Shown: piece by piece, positions 1-6,257 of the stretch
Layout: every line of letters begins with the position of its first letter
Position numbering within the stretch: the first letter of the stretch is position 1
NCBI GenBank assembly: GCA_026419705.1
Contig: JANZYY010000207.1
Coordinates: 1-8,301, forward strand
DNA: 8,301 bases
DNA from: Fischerella sp.
Lineage (GTDB): Bacteria > Cyanobacteriota > Cyanobacteriia > Cyanobacteriales > Nostocaceae
Direction: 5' to 3'
The notes under the pieces: generated by a model
What the model saw: the letters and a program-made list of their open reading frames with translations, nothing else
Database searches by the model: none
What the model was told of the DNA's origin: nothing
Made by a program: the position numbers and the translations under genes

Positions 1-25
1 CAGTTACCGAGTTAGCTAGTGAACA

Positions 26-823
26 TTGAGCGAGACTATATCCAAATCTAGTTTGGGAACATGGGGTCAGCGATTGCTGACAGCGATTTTTTTAGGTGGA
101 CAAGTAATTGTCCACCTCCTCAAGGGCAAAATCCATCGGCGCAATACTCTCGAACAAATGGCAATAGTTGGACCGGATTCGCTGTTTATTGCCCTATTGA
201 CGGCTGTTTTTGTCGGAGCGGTATTTACAATTCAGGTAGCGCGGGAGTTTATCACCTTTGGTGCGGGAAACTTCGTGGGCGGAGTGCTGGCGGTAGCACT
301 CACACGGGAACTTGCTCCCGTTCTTACAGCTGTGGTTTTGGCAGGAAGGGTTGGTTCAGCGTTTGCGGCGGAAATTGGCACAATGCGAGTGACAGAACAA
401 ATTGATGCCATGTTGATGTTAAAAACCGACCCGATTGATTATTTGGTTATTCCCCGCGTGCTTGCTTGCCTTTTCATGATGCCAATTTTAACCCTTTTGT
501 CTTTGGTGACAGGAATGTTAGGAGGTTTAGTGATTGCAACGAATATATACAATCTGTCTGATACGCAGTTTCTAGACTCAGCCCGTAACTTTCTTGGCAG
601 CTGGGATATTATTAGCGCCATTATTAAGGCGTGTTGCTTTGGAGTTTTGATAGCCGTAATTGGTTGCAACTGGGGCTTGACAACAACAGGAGGAGCCAAA
701 GGTGTGGGACAATCAACCACAACTGCTGTTGTTACCGCCTTATTGATTATATTTATTAGCAATTTCTTTCTTTCTTGGCTAATGTTTCAAGGAACTGGCA
801 GTGTGTCATTACAAGAGCTTTAG
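26..823 (+). CDS. MlaE-family lipid ABC transporter permease
   Basis: Inner-membrane permease of an MlaFEDB/TGD-like ABC importer that moves phospholipids between the two membranes of the envelope. The 265-aa product matches the family's usual length. It is strongly hydrophobic, with about five membrane segments (roughly residues 50-72, 83-108, 143-175, 198-218 and 232-254). It carries the family signature between segments 2 and 3 (residues 110-129: GSAFAAEIGTM then RVTEQIDAM). The start is TTG at 26: an in-frame TGA at 20-22 rules out any upstream start, and the next residues (SETISKSSLG) look like a normal amino end. No strong Shine-Dalgarno is visible. The ATPase and the substrate-binding MCE protein of the complex are not in this window. 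Genes for DUF3119, DUF3086 and PlsY follow on the same strand, which fits a lipid role. Family assignment is secure from sequence recall; the substrate is inferred. Confidence 0.9.
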   Translation: MSETISKSSLGTWGQRLLTAIFLGGQVIVHLLKGKIHRRNTLEQMAIVGPDSLFIALLTAVFVGAVFTIQVAREFITFGAGNFVGGVLAVALTRELAPVLTAVVLAGRVGSAFAAEIGTMRVTEQIDAMLMLKTDPIDYLVIPRVLACLFMMPILTLLSLVTGMLGGLVIATNIYNLSDTQFLDSARNFLGSWDIISAIIKACCFGVLIAVIGCNWGLTTTGGAKGVGQSTTTAVVTALLIIFISNFFLSWLMFQGTGSVSLQEL

Positions 824-829
824 AATTTG

Positions 830-909
830 TTGGTAGTTATTTGTTGGTAGTTGGTTGGTAGTTGGTAGTTGGTTATTTACCACTAACCACTAACTACTAA
901 CCACTAACT
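830..909. repeat. STRR-type heptamer array, inverted-arm layout (array 1)
   Basis: Degenerate heptamers fill the gap between the permease and the DUF3119 gene. The left arm has TTGGTAG at 830, 844, 855 and 862, interleaved with variants. The right arm has ACCACTA at 879, 886 and 900 and ACTACTA at 893. The right arm is close to the reverse complement of the left, so the array could fold into an imperfect hairpin. Short tandemly repeated repetitive sequences of this kind are known from heterocyst-forming cyanobacteria. Confidence 0.85.
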
Positions 910-954
910 CTTAAAATAGGAATAATGTCCACTAACTAAACAGGATTTGAGACT

Positions 955-1341
955 GTGACTACTTCGCAACCGCCATTATCAGCATCTACTGTGGAACTTA
1001 AGCCCAGTTACAATATACCTGTGGTGTTAGCGATCGGGGCGATTCCATTGCTGTTGGTGCAACCTTGGATGGGTGGGGCGATCGCACTATTTGGGTTGTT
1101 TCTCATGTTTCAAGCAGTAACGCTGCGTTTGCAATTTACTGCGACTGATTTAGATATTTACAGAGGCGAAAAATTAATTAGGCGCTTTCCTTACCGAGAA
1201 TGGCAAAACTGGCGTATATTCTGGGAGAGGGTCCCCATCCTCTTTTATTTTAAAGAAGTTAAAAGCATTCACTTTTTGCCAATTTTATTTGATCCTAACA
1301 CCCTGAAAATTTGCCTAGAACAACGCTGTCCGCGCAATTAG
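955..1341 (+). CDS. DUF3119 family membrane protein
   Basis: A 128-aa cyanobacterial protein of unknown function that I recognise as the DUF3119 family. After a short polar amino end (residues 1-20) there is a hydrophobic hairpin of two membrane segments (about 22-38 and 41-57, with PWMGG at the turn). A soluble part follows, with the conserved-looking stretches DLDIYRGEKLIRRFPYREWQ (about 66-85) and FYFKEVKSIHFLPILFDP. This resembles the membrane-anchored, PH-like small proteins often seen in cyanobacteria, but the fold is a guess. GTG at 955 is chosen as start because it gives the expected amino end; AGGA at 942-945 is a weak ribosome site 9 bases upstream. It lies between the MlaE permease and DUF3086 genes on the same strand, suggesting a shared envelope or lipid role. 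No function is established. Confidence 0.85.
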   Translation: MTTSQPPLSASTVELKPSYNIPVVLAIGAIPLLLVQPWMGGAIALFGLFLMFQAVTLRLQFTATDLDIYRGEKLIRRFPYREWQNWRIFWERVPILFYFKEVKSIHFLPILFDPNTLKICLEQRCPRN

Positions 1342-1348
1342 TAATTAA

Positions 1349-1375
1349 AAAACCAGATGCCTTGCGTCTGGTTTT
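1349..1375 (+). terminator. Hairpin after the DUF3119 gene, possible intrinsic terminator
   Basis: A 12-bp stem (AAAACCAGATGC at 1349-1360 with GCGTCTGGTTTT at 1364-1375, one G-U pair) closes a 3-base CTT loop just after the DUF3119 stop. The A and T tracts lie within the stem ends, and only GG follows the T-run, so termination may be partial. The stem arms are shared with the hairpin at 3598-3662, so it may equally be a repeat-derived element. Confidence 0.6.
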
Positions 1376-1451
1376 GGACAGAGTATGCTGAGTATTTATG
1401 TTGTAAACTCAGGATTCGAGACTTTTAAAGCTCGTAAATTTTAATTTAATT

Positions 1452-2735
1452 GTGTCATCGGAATTAGATTATAGTTATATGAATTCAGAGGAATATCAAA
1501 CTCCACAACCAACAGATGCATCTTCAGAACCAAAAAAAGCAGAAAGTTCTACAAATGAGCAAACGGAAAATTCATCTGTTGAATCTGTCGTGGAAGCGAC
1601 AATACAAAATTCTATAGTAGATGCACAATCTGCTGTGCCTATCGCTAGTGCAGAAACTACAAGCCCTACAGATGAGATTGTGGTGCAGTTAGATGAAGAA
1701 ACACCAACACAAGGGTCACAAATAGAACCAAAATTAGAAGAAAATCAACCAGAAGTACAAGCAACGCAACGACTTGCCGAACTGAAACAGCAAGAACAAG
1801 ACCTGAAAGCAGAAATCGCCAACTTGCAAGCTTGTTATAAAACACTTCAGACGCAAATAAATGAAACGCAAATAGCGATGGGTAAATTAGTACAAGAGTC
1901 GCTTTCCCACTTGGAACAACGCAAACAATCCTTGCAACTATCTGTAGAACAGTTGGAACGGCGTCAAGAACGCATCCGCAACGAAATGCGAACCACATTT
2001 GCAGGTGCTTCTCAAGACTTAGCCATTCGGATACAAGGTTTTAAGGATTATCTCACAGGCAGCTTACAGGATTTGGCGTCAGCAGCAGAGCAATTACAAC
2101 TGGTATCTAAGCCGAAACCAGAACCAGAAAAATCAGCTATCAAAGAAGTCAAACCTGCTGAAACTCCGCCAGGAACACCACAATTTGCTCAACAGCAATT
2201 CCAAGACACTACAAAGCAAATTCGTCGCCTGATCGATCAGTATCGTAATAAACCAGATTACTACGGTCCACCGTGGCAGTTGCGCCGTACCTTTGAACCA
2301 GTCCACGCCGAACGAGTTTCCAACTGGTTCTTCAACCAAGGTGGACGCGGTGCCTTGCGCACTATGGGTAGCAGGTTGCAGAATATACTTATAGCTTCAG
2401 CAATTATCTCTATACTCAACCATTTGTACGGCGATCGCGTCCGCACTTTGGTTTTAGCCAATACACCAGAACGTTTAGGTGAATGGCGACGCGGCTTGCA
2501 GGACTGCTTAGGAATTGGCCGGTCAGATTTTGGACCCGACCGAGGAGTAGCATTATTTGAAGCACCAGAAGCAGTAGCACTCAAAGCCGAGCGCCTAGAA
2601 AAATCTAATCAACTCCCTTTAATTATTATTGATGATTCTGAAGAGGTAATTAGTTTGGCACTGTTACAATTTCCTTTGTGGTTAGCCTTTGCCCCTGACC
2701 CTAAAATGATGAGAAGTTATGAAGATGATTTTTAA
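1452..2735 (+). CDS. DUF3086 domain protein with N-terminal coiled coil
   Basis: A 427-aa protein that I recognise as the cyanobacterial DUF3086 family, function unknown. Residues 1-105 are low-complexity, rich in S, T, E and Q, and probably disordered. Residues about 105-182 form a strongly charged heptad-like coiled coil (QRLAELKQQEQDLKAEIANL onward). Residues 183-215 are amphipathic. A P/E/K-rich linker (218-242) leads to the conserved C-terminal domain at about 250-427, which includes the segments WFFNQGGRGALRTMGSRLQN and LLQFPLWLAFAPDPKMM. There is no signal peptide and no convincing membrane span. The GTG start at 1452 is uncertain; ATG at 1479 (residue 10) is an alternative, and neither has a clear Shine-Dalgarno. 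It sits between DUF3119 and plsY. The coiled coil suggests a scaffold or partner-binding protein, but no function is demonstrated. Confidence 0.85.
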   Translation: MSSELDYSYMNSEEYQTPQPTDASSEPKKAESSTNEQTENSSVESVVEATIQNSIVDAQSAVPIASAETTSPTDEIVVQLDEETPTQGSQIEPKLEENQPEVQATQRLAELKQQEQDLKAEIANLQACYKTLQTQINETQIAMGKLVQESLSHLEQRKQSLQLSVEQLERRQERIRNEMRTTFAGASQDLAIRIQGFKDYLTGSLQDLASAAEQLQLVSKPKPEPEKSAIKEVKPAETPPGTPQFAQQQFQDTTKQIRRLIDQYRNKPDYYGPPWQLRRTFEPVHAERVSNWFFNQGGRGALRTMGSRLQNILIASAIISILNHLYGDRVRTLVLANTPERLGEWRRGLQDCLGIGRSDFGPDRGVALFEAPEAVALKAERLEKSNQLPLIIIDDSEEVISLALLQFPLWLAFAPDPKMMRSYEDDF

Positions 2736-2745
2736 GGGTTAATCG

Positions 2746-2880
2746 TTAGTGGTTAGTAGTTAGTGGTTAGTAGTTAGTGGTTAGTAGTTAGGGGTACTTT
2801 TTGACAACCAACAACTAACAACTAAAAACCATCAACCAACAACCAACAACCAACAACCAACAACCATCAACCAACAACTA
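2746..2880. repeat. STRR-type heptamer arrays abutting plsY (array 2)
   Basis: Two heptamer blocks fill the whole DUF3086-plsY gap. The first is three perfect copies of the 14-bp unit TTAGTGGTTAGTAG (2746-2787) followed by TTAGGGG. The second is eleven consecutive heptamers from 2804 to 2880, mostly ACAACCA with ACAACTA, TCAACCA and AAAACCA variants. The second block is roughly the reverse complement of a TGGTTGT unit, so the two halves can pair imperfectly. The block ends 5 bp before the plsY ATG. Confidence 0.9.
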
Positions 2881-2885
2881 AGAAT

Positions 2886-3578
2886 ATGACTATTTGGTTA
2901 ACTTTATGTGGGGCGACTTTGCTTGTAGCTTATTTGCTAGGTTCTGTTCCTACCGGCTACACTTTGGTGAAACTGTTAAAAGGCATTGATATTCGAGAAG
3001 TTGGCTCTGGTTCAACCGGGGCAACTAATGTGTTAAGAACATTGGGTAAAGGGCCTGGGGCATTAGTTTTATGCATTGATTGCCTAAAAGGAGTATTAGC
3101 AATCTTCCTAGTTTACTGGGTATTCAACTTTGCTCAAAATCAAAATTTGATTCCCTCGACCATAAATGCTGAAGTTTGGCAATCTTGGACGATCGCTTTC
3201 GCCGGGTTTGCAGCAGTACTTGGACACAGTAAATCAATTTTTTTAGGATTTACAGGTGGTAAGTCGGTTGCTACCGGTTTAGGGATTTTGTTGGCGATGA
3301 ATTGGCAGGTAGCTTTGGCAACAGCCGGAGTGTTTGCCATCGTTGTAGCGATATCGCGGATTGTTTCTTTGAGTTCAATTTTTGGTGCGATCGCTGTTTC
3401 GATTTTCATGGTTATTTTACATCAACCGCTACCTTATATATTGTTTGGCGTTGCAGCTGGTTTGTACGTTATTCTGCGGCATCGTAGTAATATTGAGCGG
3501 TTAATAGCGGGTACCGAACCAAAATTAGGACAAAAAGTACAAGTAGAAACAGAAGAAAGTGCAAGTCCAGCTAATTAA
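2886..3578 (+). CDS. plsY: Glycerol-3-phosphate acyltransferase PlsY
   Basis: Integral inner-membrane enzyme that transfers an acyl group from acyl-phosphate to the sn-1 position of glycerol 3-phosphate, giving lysophosphatidic acid, the first step of phospholipid and glycolipid synthesis. The 230-aa product has the three family motifs: motif 1 at residues 40-51 (GSGSTGATNVLR), motif 2 at about 113-130 (GHSKSIFLGFTGGKSVAT) and motif 3 at about 198-215 (RHRSNIERLIAGTEPKLG). Ser replaces the more usual Asn in motif 1 (GSGN) and the usual Gly in GGKG; I take these as lineage variants. About five to seven membrane segments are evident, and a polar C-tail (216-230) follows motif 3. ATG at 2886 is the clear start, but it has no Shine-Dalgarno because the heptamer array runs to 5 bp from it. 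It is the last gene of the lipid cluster. Confidence 0.95.
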   Translation: MTIWLTLCGATLLVAYLLGSVPTGYTLVKLLKGIDIREVGSGSTGATNVLRTLGKGPGALVLCIDCLKGVLAIFLVYWVFNFAQNQNLIPSTINAEVWQSWTIAFAGFAAVLGHSKSIFLGFTGGKSVATGLGILLAMNWQVALATAGVFAIVVAISRIVSLSSIFGAIAVSIFMVILHQPLPYILFGVAAGLYVILRHRSNIERLIAGTEPKLGQKVQVETEESASPAN

Positions 3579-3597
3579 ATGAACACTTCAAAAAGGG

Positions 3598-3662
3598 GGA
3601 AATGTACCAGATGCAAAATTACCCTACCCGAACGCCTGCGGCGTAAGCGTCTGGTACTTTCC
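3598..3662. repeat. Nested hairpin repeat between convergent genes
   Basis: The outer stem pairs GGAAA-(T)-GTACCAGATGC (3598-3614) with GCGTCTGGTACTTTCC (3647-3662): 16 pairs with one bulged T and one G-U. Inside the loop is a second perfect stem, ACGCC-TGC-GGCGT (3632-3644). It lies between plsY (+) and the 74-aa gene (-), so it could act as a bidirectional terminator. The inner GAACGCCTGCGGCGTAAGCG resembles repeats common in cyanobacterial intergenic DNA. Confidence 0.7.
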
Positions 3663-3700
3663 AAAGGAGATAACGGGGGTTCCCAAAATCTAGAATGGCG

Positions 3701-3925
3701 TCACCTAGGATTTGAAAACAGATCCTGGTCGTTTGCTACTCTAGTTTCAATTGGTGGGCGTTTAATCTCTCCCTCGCTATAACCTAGTTCATACATACTA
3801 GCAGCTTGAGAGTCTTGTTCTGGCGGTACTTTGGGTCGTCCAGCCCAAGCATGAGATTTTCCTAAGTTAAACCAATCTTCATCAGTCATGCTAGAGCCAA
3901 ATGTGTTCTCCGTTGTTTTGTTCAT
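3701..3925 (-). CDS. Small conserved-looking protein, weakly RMF-like
   Basis: A 74-aa protein on the minus strand. ATG at 3925 is chosen because a good Shine-Dalgarno (GAGG, + positions 3931-3934) lies 5 bases upstream; the open frame extends to 4048 but that part reads as junk. The sequence is soluble and compact: a polar amino end (1-13), then TDEDWFNLGKSHAWAGR (14-30), then PPEQDSQAASMYELGYSEGE (34-53), then a P/R-rich tail. The spacing of G, A, PP, AS-Y and GY-EG recalls the ribosome-modulation-factor/CrpP-type small proteins, but the match is loose and I do not assign that function. The gene is convergent with plsY and divergent from dps across a long spacer. No membrane segment or signal peptide is present. 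Coding status is likely because of the ribosome site and the balanced composition. Confidence 0.7.
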   Translation of the reverse strand: MNKTTENTFGSSMTDEDWFNLGKSHAWAGRPKVPPEQDSQAASMYELGYSEGEIKRPPIETRVANDQDLFSNPR

Positions 3926-4294
3926 AAAAACCTCGCGGGAACGTCGAGAAACCGTGCATGAACGGTAGGGAGGAAACAGACATGGGACTGCTCGCCCGTG
4001 ACAACCAACCTGGTTGGGGCTTAATCTTCTTATACCAATTCTTTGCAAAAATGCGCTTAACGCTTAATATTTATATCATCTCAACTCTACAAGGGTCGTG
4101 CTTGCGACGATATGGCGCGTCAAGGCAAAGTATTGGAAATTGGTATTTTCGAGCCACCTACGTGGATAGTTGACCAGGCTAATACCTAAGGACAATATTA
4201 CGGCTGGACACCAATGACTTGTTGCTGAATGATGTCATCCGCGATCGCTTCTTCGCCGATACATTCAACCTTTACTCAAATATTGGAGTTTCCT
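3926..4294. other. Spacer with unassigned coding-like remnants
   Basis: No intact gene is recognised. Just upstream of the 74-aa gene, ACCGT-GCATGA-ACGGT and CCAAC-CTG-GTTGG are small inverted repeats. Further on, + frame stretches look protein-like but are broken: 4061-4186 (includes GRACDDMARQGKVLEIGIFE and PPTWIVDQANT before a stop) and 4183-4296 (includes ILRLDTNDLLLNDVIRDRFF). The minus strand also reads VECIGEEAIADDIIQQQVIG around 4208-4270. I cannot assign any of these to a family. They may be debris of one or two decayed genes or chance open frames around a HIP1 site at 4241. Confidence 0.35.
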
Positions 4295-4333
4295 AGTTGG
4301 TTGTTAGTTGGAACAAACACCAAACAACCAACT
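4295..4333. repeat. STRR-type inverted repeat (array 3)
   Basis: A perfect 11-bp inverted repeat: AGTTGGTTGTT (4295-4305) and AACAACCAACT (4323-4333), with a 17-base loop that carries a further TAGTTGG heptamer. It has the same T/G-left and A/C-right layout as the other heptamer arrays. It lies about 125 bp upstream of dps. Confidence 0.75.
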
Positions 4334-4458
4334 GCATTTTAGAATGTAACTATTTTATAGCGCCAAACCAAAAATACCATCTATCGTCAGAGAGTTTCGT
4401 AAAGTCAAGCAATGTCTGTAAACTCATCTTGTCGATCCACAACAGAAGAGTGACAACC

Positions 4459-5025
4459 ATGAGCAAAAATGACCTGTCATCGCGTCTTTATCCCAGCCGT
4501 ATAGATATTCCTGCTGATGCACGCACCAAAATTGTGGAACTTATCAACCAAACTCTCGCAGCGACGACAGACCTAAAAACCCAGACAAAGCAGGCGCACT
4601 GGAATGTCAAAGGAACTGATTTCTACCAACTGCACGAATTGTTTGATGAAATTGCAGATGAGTTAGAAGAGTTCATTGATAAGTTTGCGGAAAGAATCAC
4701 CGCTTTGGGCGGCTATGCATGCGGTACAGTTCGCATGGCAGCAGCCAATTCTATATTGCCAGAATATCCCACAGATATTGTGGATGGTATGGAACACGTT
4801 ACAGCTTTGGCAGAGCGTTTTGCCCCTTACGCTCAGCATATTAGACAAGCGATCGATACAACTGATGGCTTAGGCGATGCTGACACTGCAGACCTTTACA
4901 CCGAAGTATCTCGCACGATTGACAAGCGACTCTGGTTTTTAGAAGCTCATTTGCAAGCAGCAGCACTCAAGCCAGGAAATGGTTCCGCCGCAGCCAAAAC
5001 TGCAGAGAAAGCTGGTGTTAAGTAA
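4459..5025 (+). CDS. dps: Dps-family ferritin (DNA protection during starvation)
   Basis: Dodecameric mini-ferritin that oxidises Fe(II), mainly with hydrogen peroxide, and stores the iron, protecting DNA from Fenton chemistry. The 188-aa product carries all ferroxidase ligands at canonical spacing: H47 (in QAHWNVKG), H59, D63, D74 and E78 (in DKFAER), matching the E. coli 51/63/67/78/82 pattern. Four-helix-bundle segments follow to about residue 170. The tail (KPGNGSAAAKTAEKAGVK) carries four Lys, is flexible and could contact DNA, as C-tails do in some Dps proteins. The frame is open from 4297, but ATG at 4459 is chosen: AAGAG at 4446-4450 is a weak ribosome site, and the protein homology begins with it. 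The gene stands alone, with spacers on both sides. Peroxide or iron control is expected for the family, but no recognisable operator was seen. Confidence 0.95.
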   Translation: MSKNDLSSRLYPSRIDIPADARTKIVELINQTLAATTDLKTQTKQAHWNVKGTDFYQLHELFDEIADELEEFIDKFAERITALGGYACGTVRMAAANSILPEYPTDIVDGMEHVTALAERFAPYAQHIRQAIDTTDGLGDADTADLYTEVSRTIDKRLWFLEAHLQAAALKPGNGSAAAKTAEKAGVK

Positions 5026-5078
5026 CCAAGACAATTTAGTTTAGTTGAAATATCAACAAATTGGTAATGCGCAATAAG

Positions 5079-5131
5079 TTAGTTGTTAGTTGTTGATTAG
5101 AAATACTAGCAAAAAAAAATAACCAACTACT
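5079..5131. repeat. STRR-type heptamer inverted repeat (array 4)
   Basis: The left arm is two copies of TTAGTTG (5079-5092) plus TTGATTA; the right arm is AACTACTAAC (5122-5131) in an A/C-rich run. The arms pair over about 9 of 10 bases around a loop containing an A-run (A9 at 5111-5119). It lies shortly after the dps stop and could help end that transcript. Confidence 0.65.
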
Positions 5132-5142
5132 AACAAACTCTG

Positions 5143-5171
5143 TAGGGTGCGTTATGGCAAGCCTAGCGCAT
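5143..5171. repeat. Short interspersed hairpin (GTAGGGTGCGTTA type)
   Basis: GTAGGGTGCGTTATGGCAAG continues into CCTAGCGCAT. TGCGTTA (5148-5154) pairs with TAGCGCA (equivalent positions 5164-5170) with one G-U, and GGC pairs with GCC after one bulged T. The motif resembles a repeat family I know from many cyanobacterial intergenic regions. Confidence 0.55.
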
Positions 5172-5468
5172 CATTACTTTATATATACCCATTTTCCCAG
5201 CATCAAAAGAACAGTATCTTTTTAGTAACTACCTTACTTTTAAGTATCTACTTTTCATTTTCGAGTCATATAATCTAAGATTGAGATAGGTAAAAATCAG
5301 GTAAAAATAAATAATTAAATAATATTTTTGTTATTCAACAAAACCATCAAACCTGATTTGACTACGCAATATTTTGATTGGCAATACATCTGATACAAAA
5401 TCGCTGCACTTCACTAAGAAGTTGGATGCAGGCATTTCTAAAACTACATAAACAACGAGGATTCACAT
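5172..5468. other. AT-rich leader region of the pirin gene
   Basis: No coding region is seen in this AT-rich stretch on either strand. It holds the candidate promoter and direct repeat described at 5224-5274 and, if that promoter is used, an untranslated leader of about 190 bases. The ribosome site for the pirin gene is ACGAGG, ending at 5460, 8 bases before its ATG. Confidence 0.5.
5224..5274 (+). promoter_or_regulatory. Candidate regulated promoter with direct-repeat operator
   Basis: A perfect -10 hexamer TATAAT is at 5269-5274, with no good -35 at 16-18 bp. In the place of the -35 there is a 12-bp direct repeat, AGTAACTACCTT (5224-5235) and AGTATCTACTTT (5243-5254), 10 of 12 identical and 19 bp apart. 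The palindrome TACTT-TT-AAGTA (5235-5246) overlaps it. A weak -35 plus a repeat at that place suggests regulator-dependent control. TACT/AGTA half-sites recall HxlR-type operators, but this is inference. Confidence 0.45.
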
Positions 5469-6185
5469 ATGTTTTCCAATGCTAAAACTCATCTAATTCA
5501 TGATAGAAATGCACGTGGTCGCACTCAAACAGGCTGGCTTGATAGCTATCATACATTTTCCTTCGGTAGCTTTTACGATCCTAACCGCATGGGATTTCGT
5601 TCTTTGCGTGTAATTAACGATGACCGCGTTGTTCCTGGTGCTGGTTTTGCTACCCACGGCCATAAAGACATGGAAATTTTCACATACGTGCTGGAAGGTG
5701 CGCTAGAGCATAAAGACAGCTTGGGTAACGGGTCAGTAATTTGTCCAGGAGAAGCACAAATCATGAGTGCTGGAACTGGAATTTTACACAGTGAATTTAA
5801 TCCTTCTGAAACAGAACCAGTCCACTTTCTACAAATATGGATTCTTCCTGACCAGCAAGGACTGCAACCCAGGTACGATCAAAAAGCTTTCCCCATCGAA
5901 GAAAGGCGTAGTCAATTACGCCTAATTGCAGCTAAAGATGGGCGCGATGGTGCTGTGAAAGTTTTTCAAGATGTTGATTTATACACATCTGTTTTGGAAC
6001 CTGGCAATGTTGTTAATTATCGTCTCCAACCAAATCGTTATGGTTGGTTGCAAATCGCTCAAGGTGTAGCCAATTTGAACGGTGAAGAACTTAGAGCAGG
6101 CGATGGCGTGCAAATGTATGGCGAAGAAAAACTTGAAATTAGCACTGATATTGGCGCAGAAATTTTGTTGTTTGATTTAGGTTGA
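5469..6185 (+). CDS. Pirin family protein (bicupin)
   Basis: A cupin-fold metalloprotein of the pirin/YhhW group; E. coli YhhW and human pirin show quercetin 2,3-dioxygenase activity, but the physiological substrate is generally unknown. The 238-aa length is usual. The four metal ligands are present in the amino-terminal cupin at the family spacing: H63, H65 (THGHKDMEI), H107 and E109 (GTGILHSEFNP), equivalent to YhhW H57/H59/H101/E103. The start region has the typical HDRNARG and Y-H-T-F-S-F-G-S-F-YDP pattern (residues 11-38). The C-terminal cupin (about 145-238) lacks metal ligands, as is normal. ATG at 5469 is supported by ACGAGG 8 bases upstream. It is probably monocistronic, with an AT-rich upstream region holding a candidate regulated promoter. 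Expression under redox or electrophile stress is plausible but inferred. Confidence 0.93.
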   Translation: MFSNAKTHLIHDRNARGRTQTGWLDSYHTFSFGSFYDPNRMGFRSLRVINDDRVVPGAGFATHGHKDMEIFTYVLEGALEHKDSLGNGSVICPGEAQIMSAGTGILHSEFNPSETEPVHFLQIWILPDQQGLQPRYDQKAFPIEERRSQLRLIAAKDGRDGAVKVFQDVDLYTSVLEPGNVVNYRLQPNRYGWLQIAQGVANLNGEELRAGDGVQMYGEEKLEISTDIGAEILLFDLG

Positions 6186-6205
6186 AGTAGTAGGGATTAG
6201 ATCTC

Positions 6206-6236
6206 ACCAACCCTCCTTGCTTGGGAAGGGGTCTAT
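6206..6236. terminator. Imperfect hairpin after the pirin gene
   Basis: CCAACCCTCCTTGCTTGGGA followed by AGGGGTCTATA contains imperfectly complementary C/T-rich and G/A-rich arms 20-50 bp after the pirin stop. It may end the pirin transcript; no T-run follows. The motif CACCAACCCTCCTTG is common after cyanobacterial genes. Confidence 0.35.
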
Positions 6237-6257
6237 ATCTCTATATCTATAGATCTG

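Noticed and set aside
2746..2880. Regular repeats that might suggest a CRISPR array
   Set aside because: The units are contiguous heptamers with no unique spacers and no 25-37 bp repeats; they fit STRR-type microsatellite DNA.
3579..3782. Small + strand open frame beginning directly after plsY
   Set aside because: It runs through the nested hairpin repeat and antisense to the end of the 74-aa gene; the product (GKCTRCKITLPERLRRKRL) is translated repeat DNA.
3931..4020. Possible group II intron or retron end (ACCGTGCATGAACGGT and neighbouring hairpins)
   Set aside because: No domain V-like hairpin, no reverse transcriptase and no consistent intron boundaries are present.
3958..4173. + strand open frame with GGGAGG before an internal ATG at 3982
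   Set aside because: The ribosome-like site is attractive, but the predicted peptide has no coherent domain and competes with the other broken frame. Left unassigned.
4297..4458. 54-residue N-terminal extension of Dps
   Set aside because: The extension overlaps the heptamer inverted repeat, is Cys/Asn-rich and unlike Dps, and the family amino end starts at the ATG at 4459.
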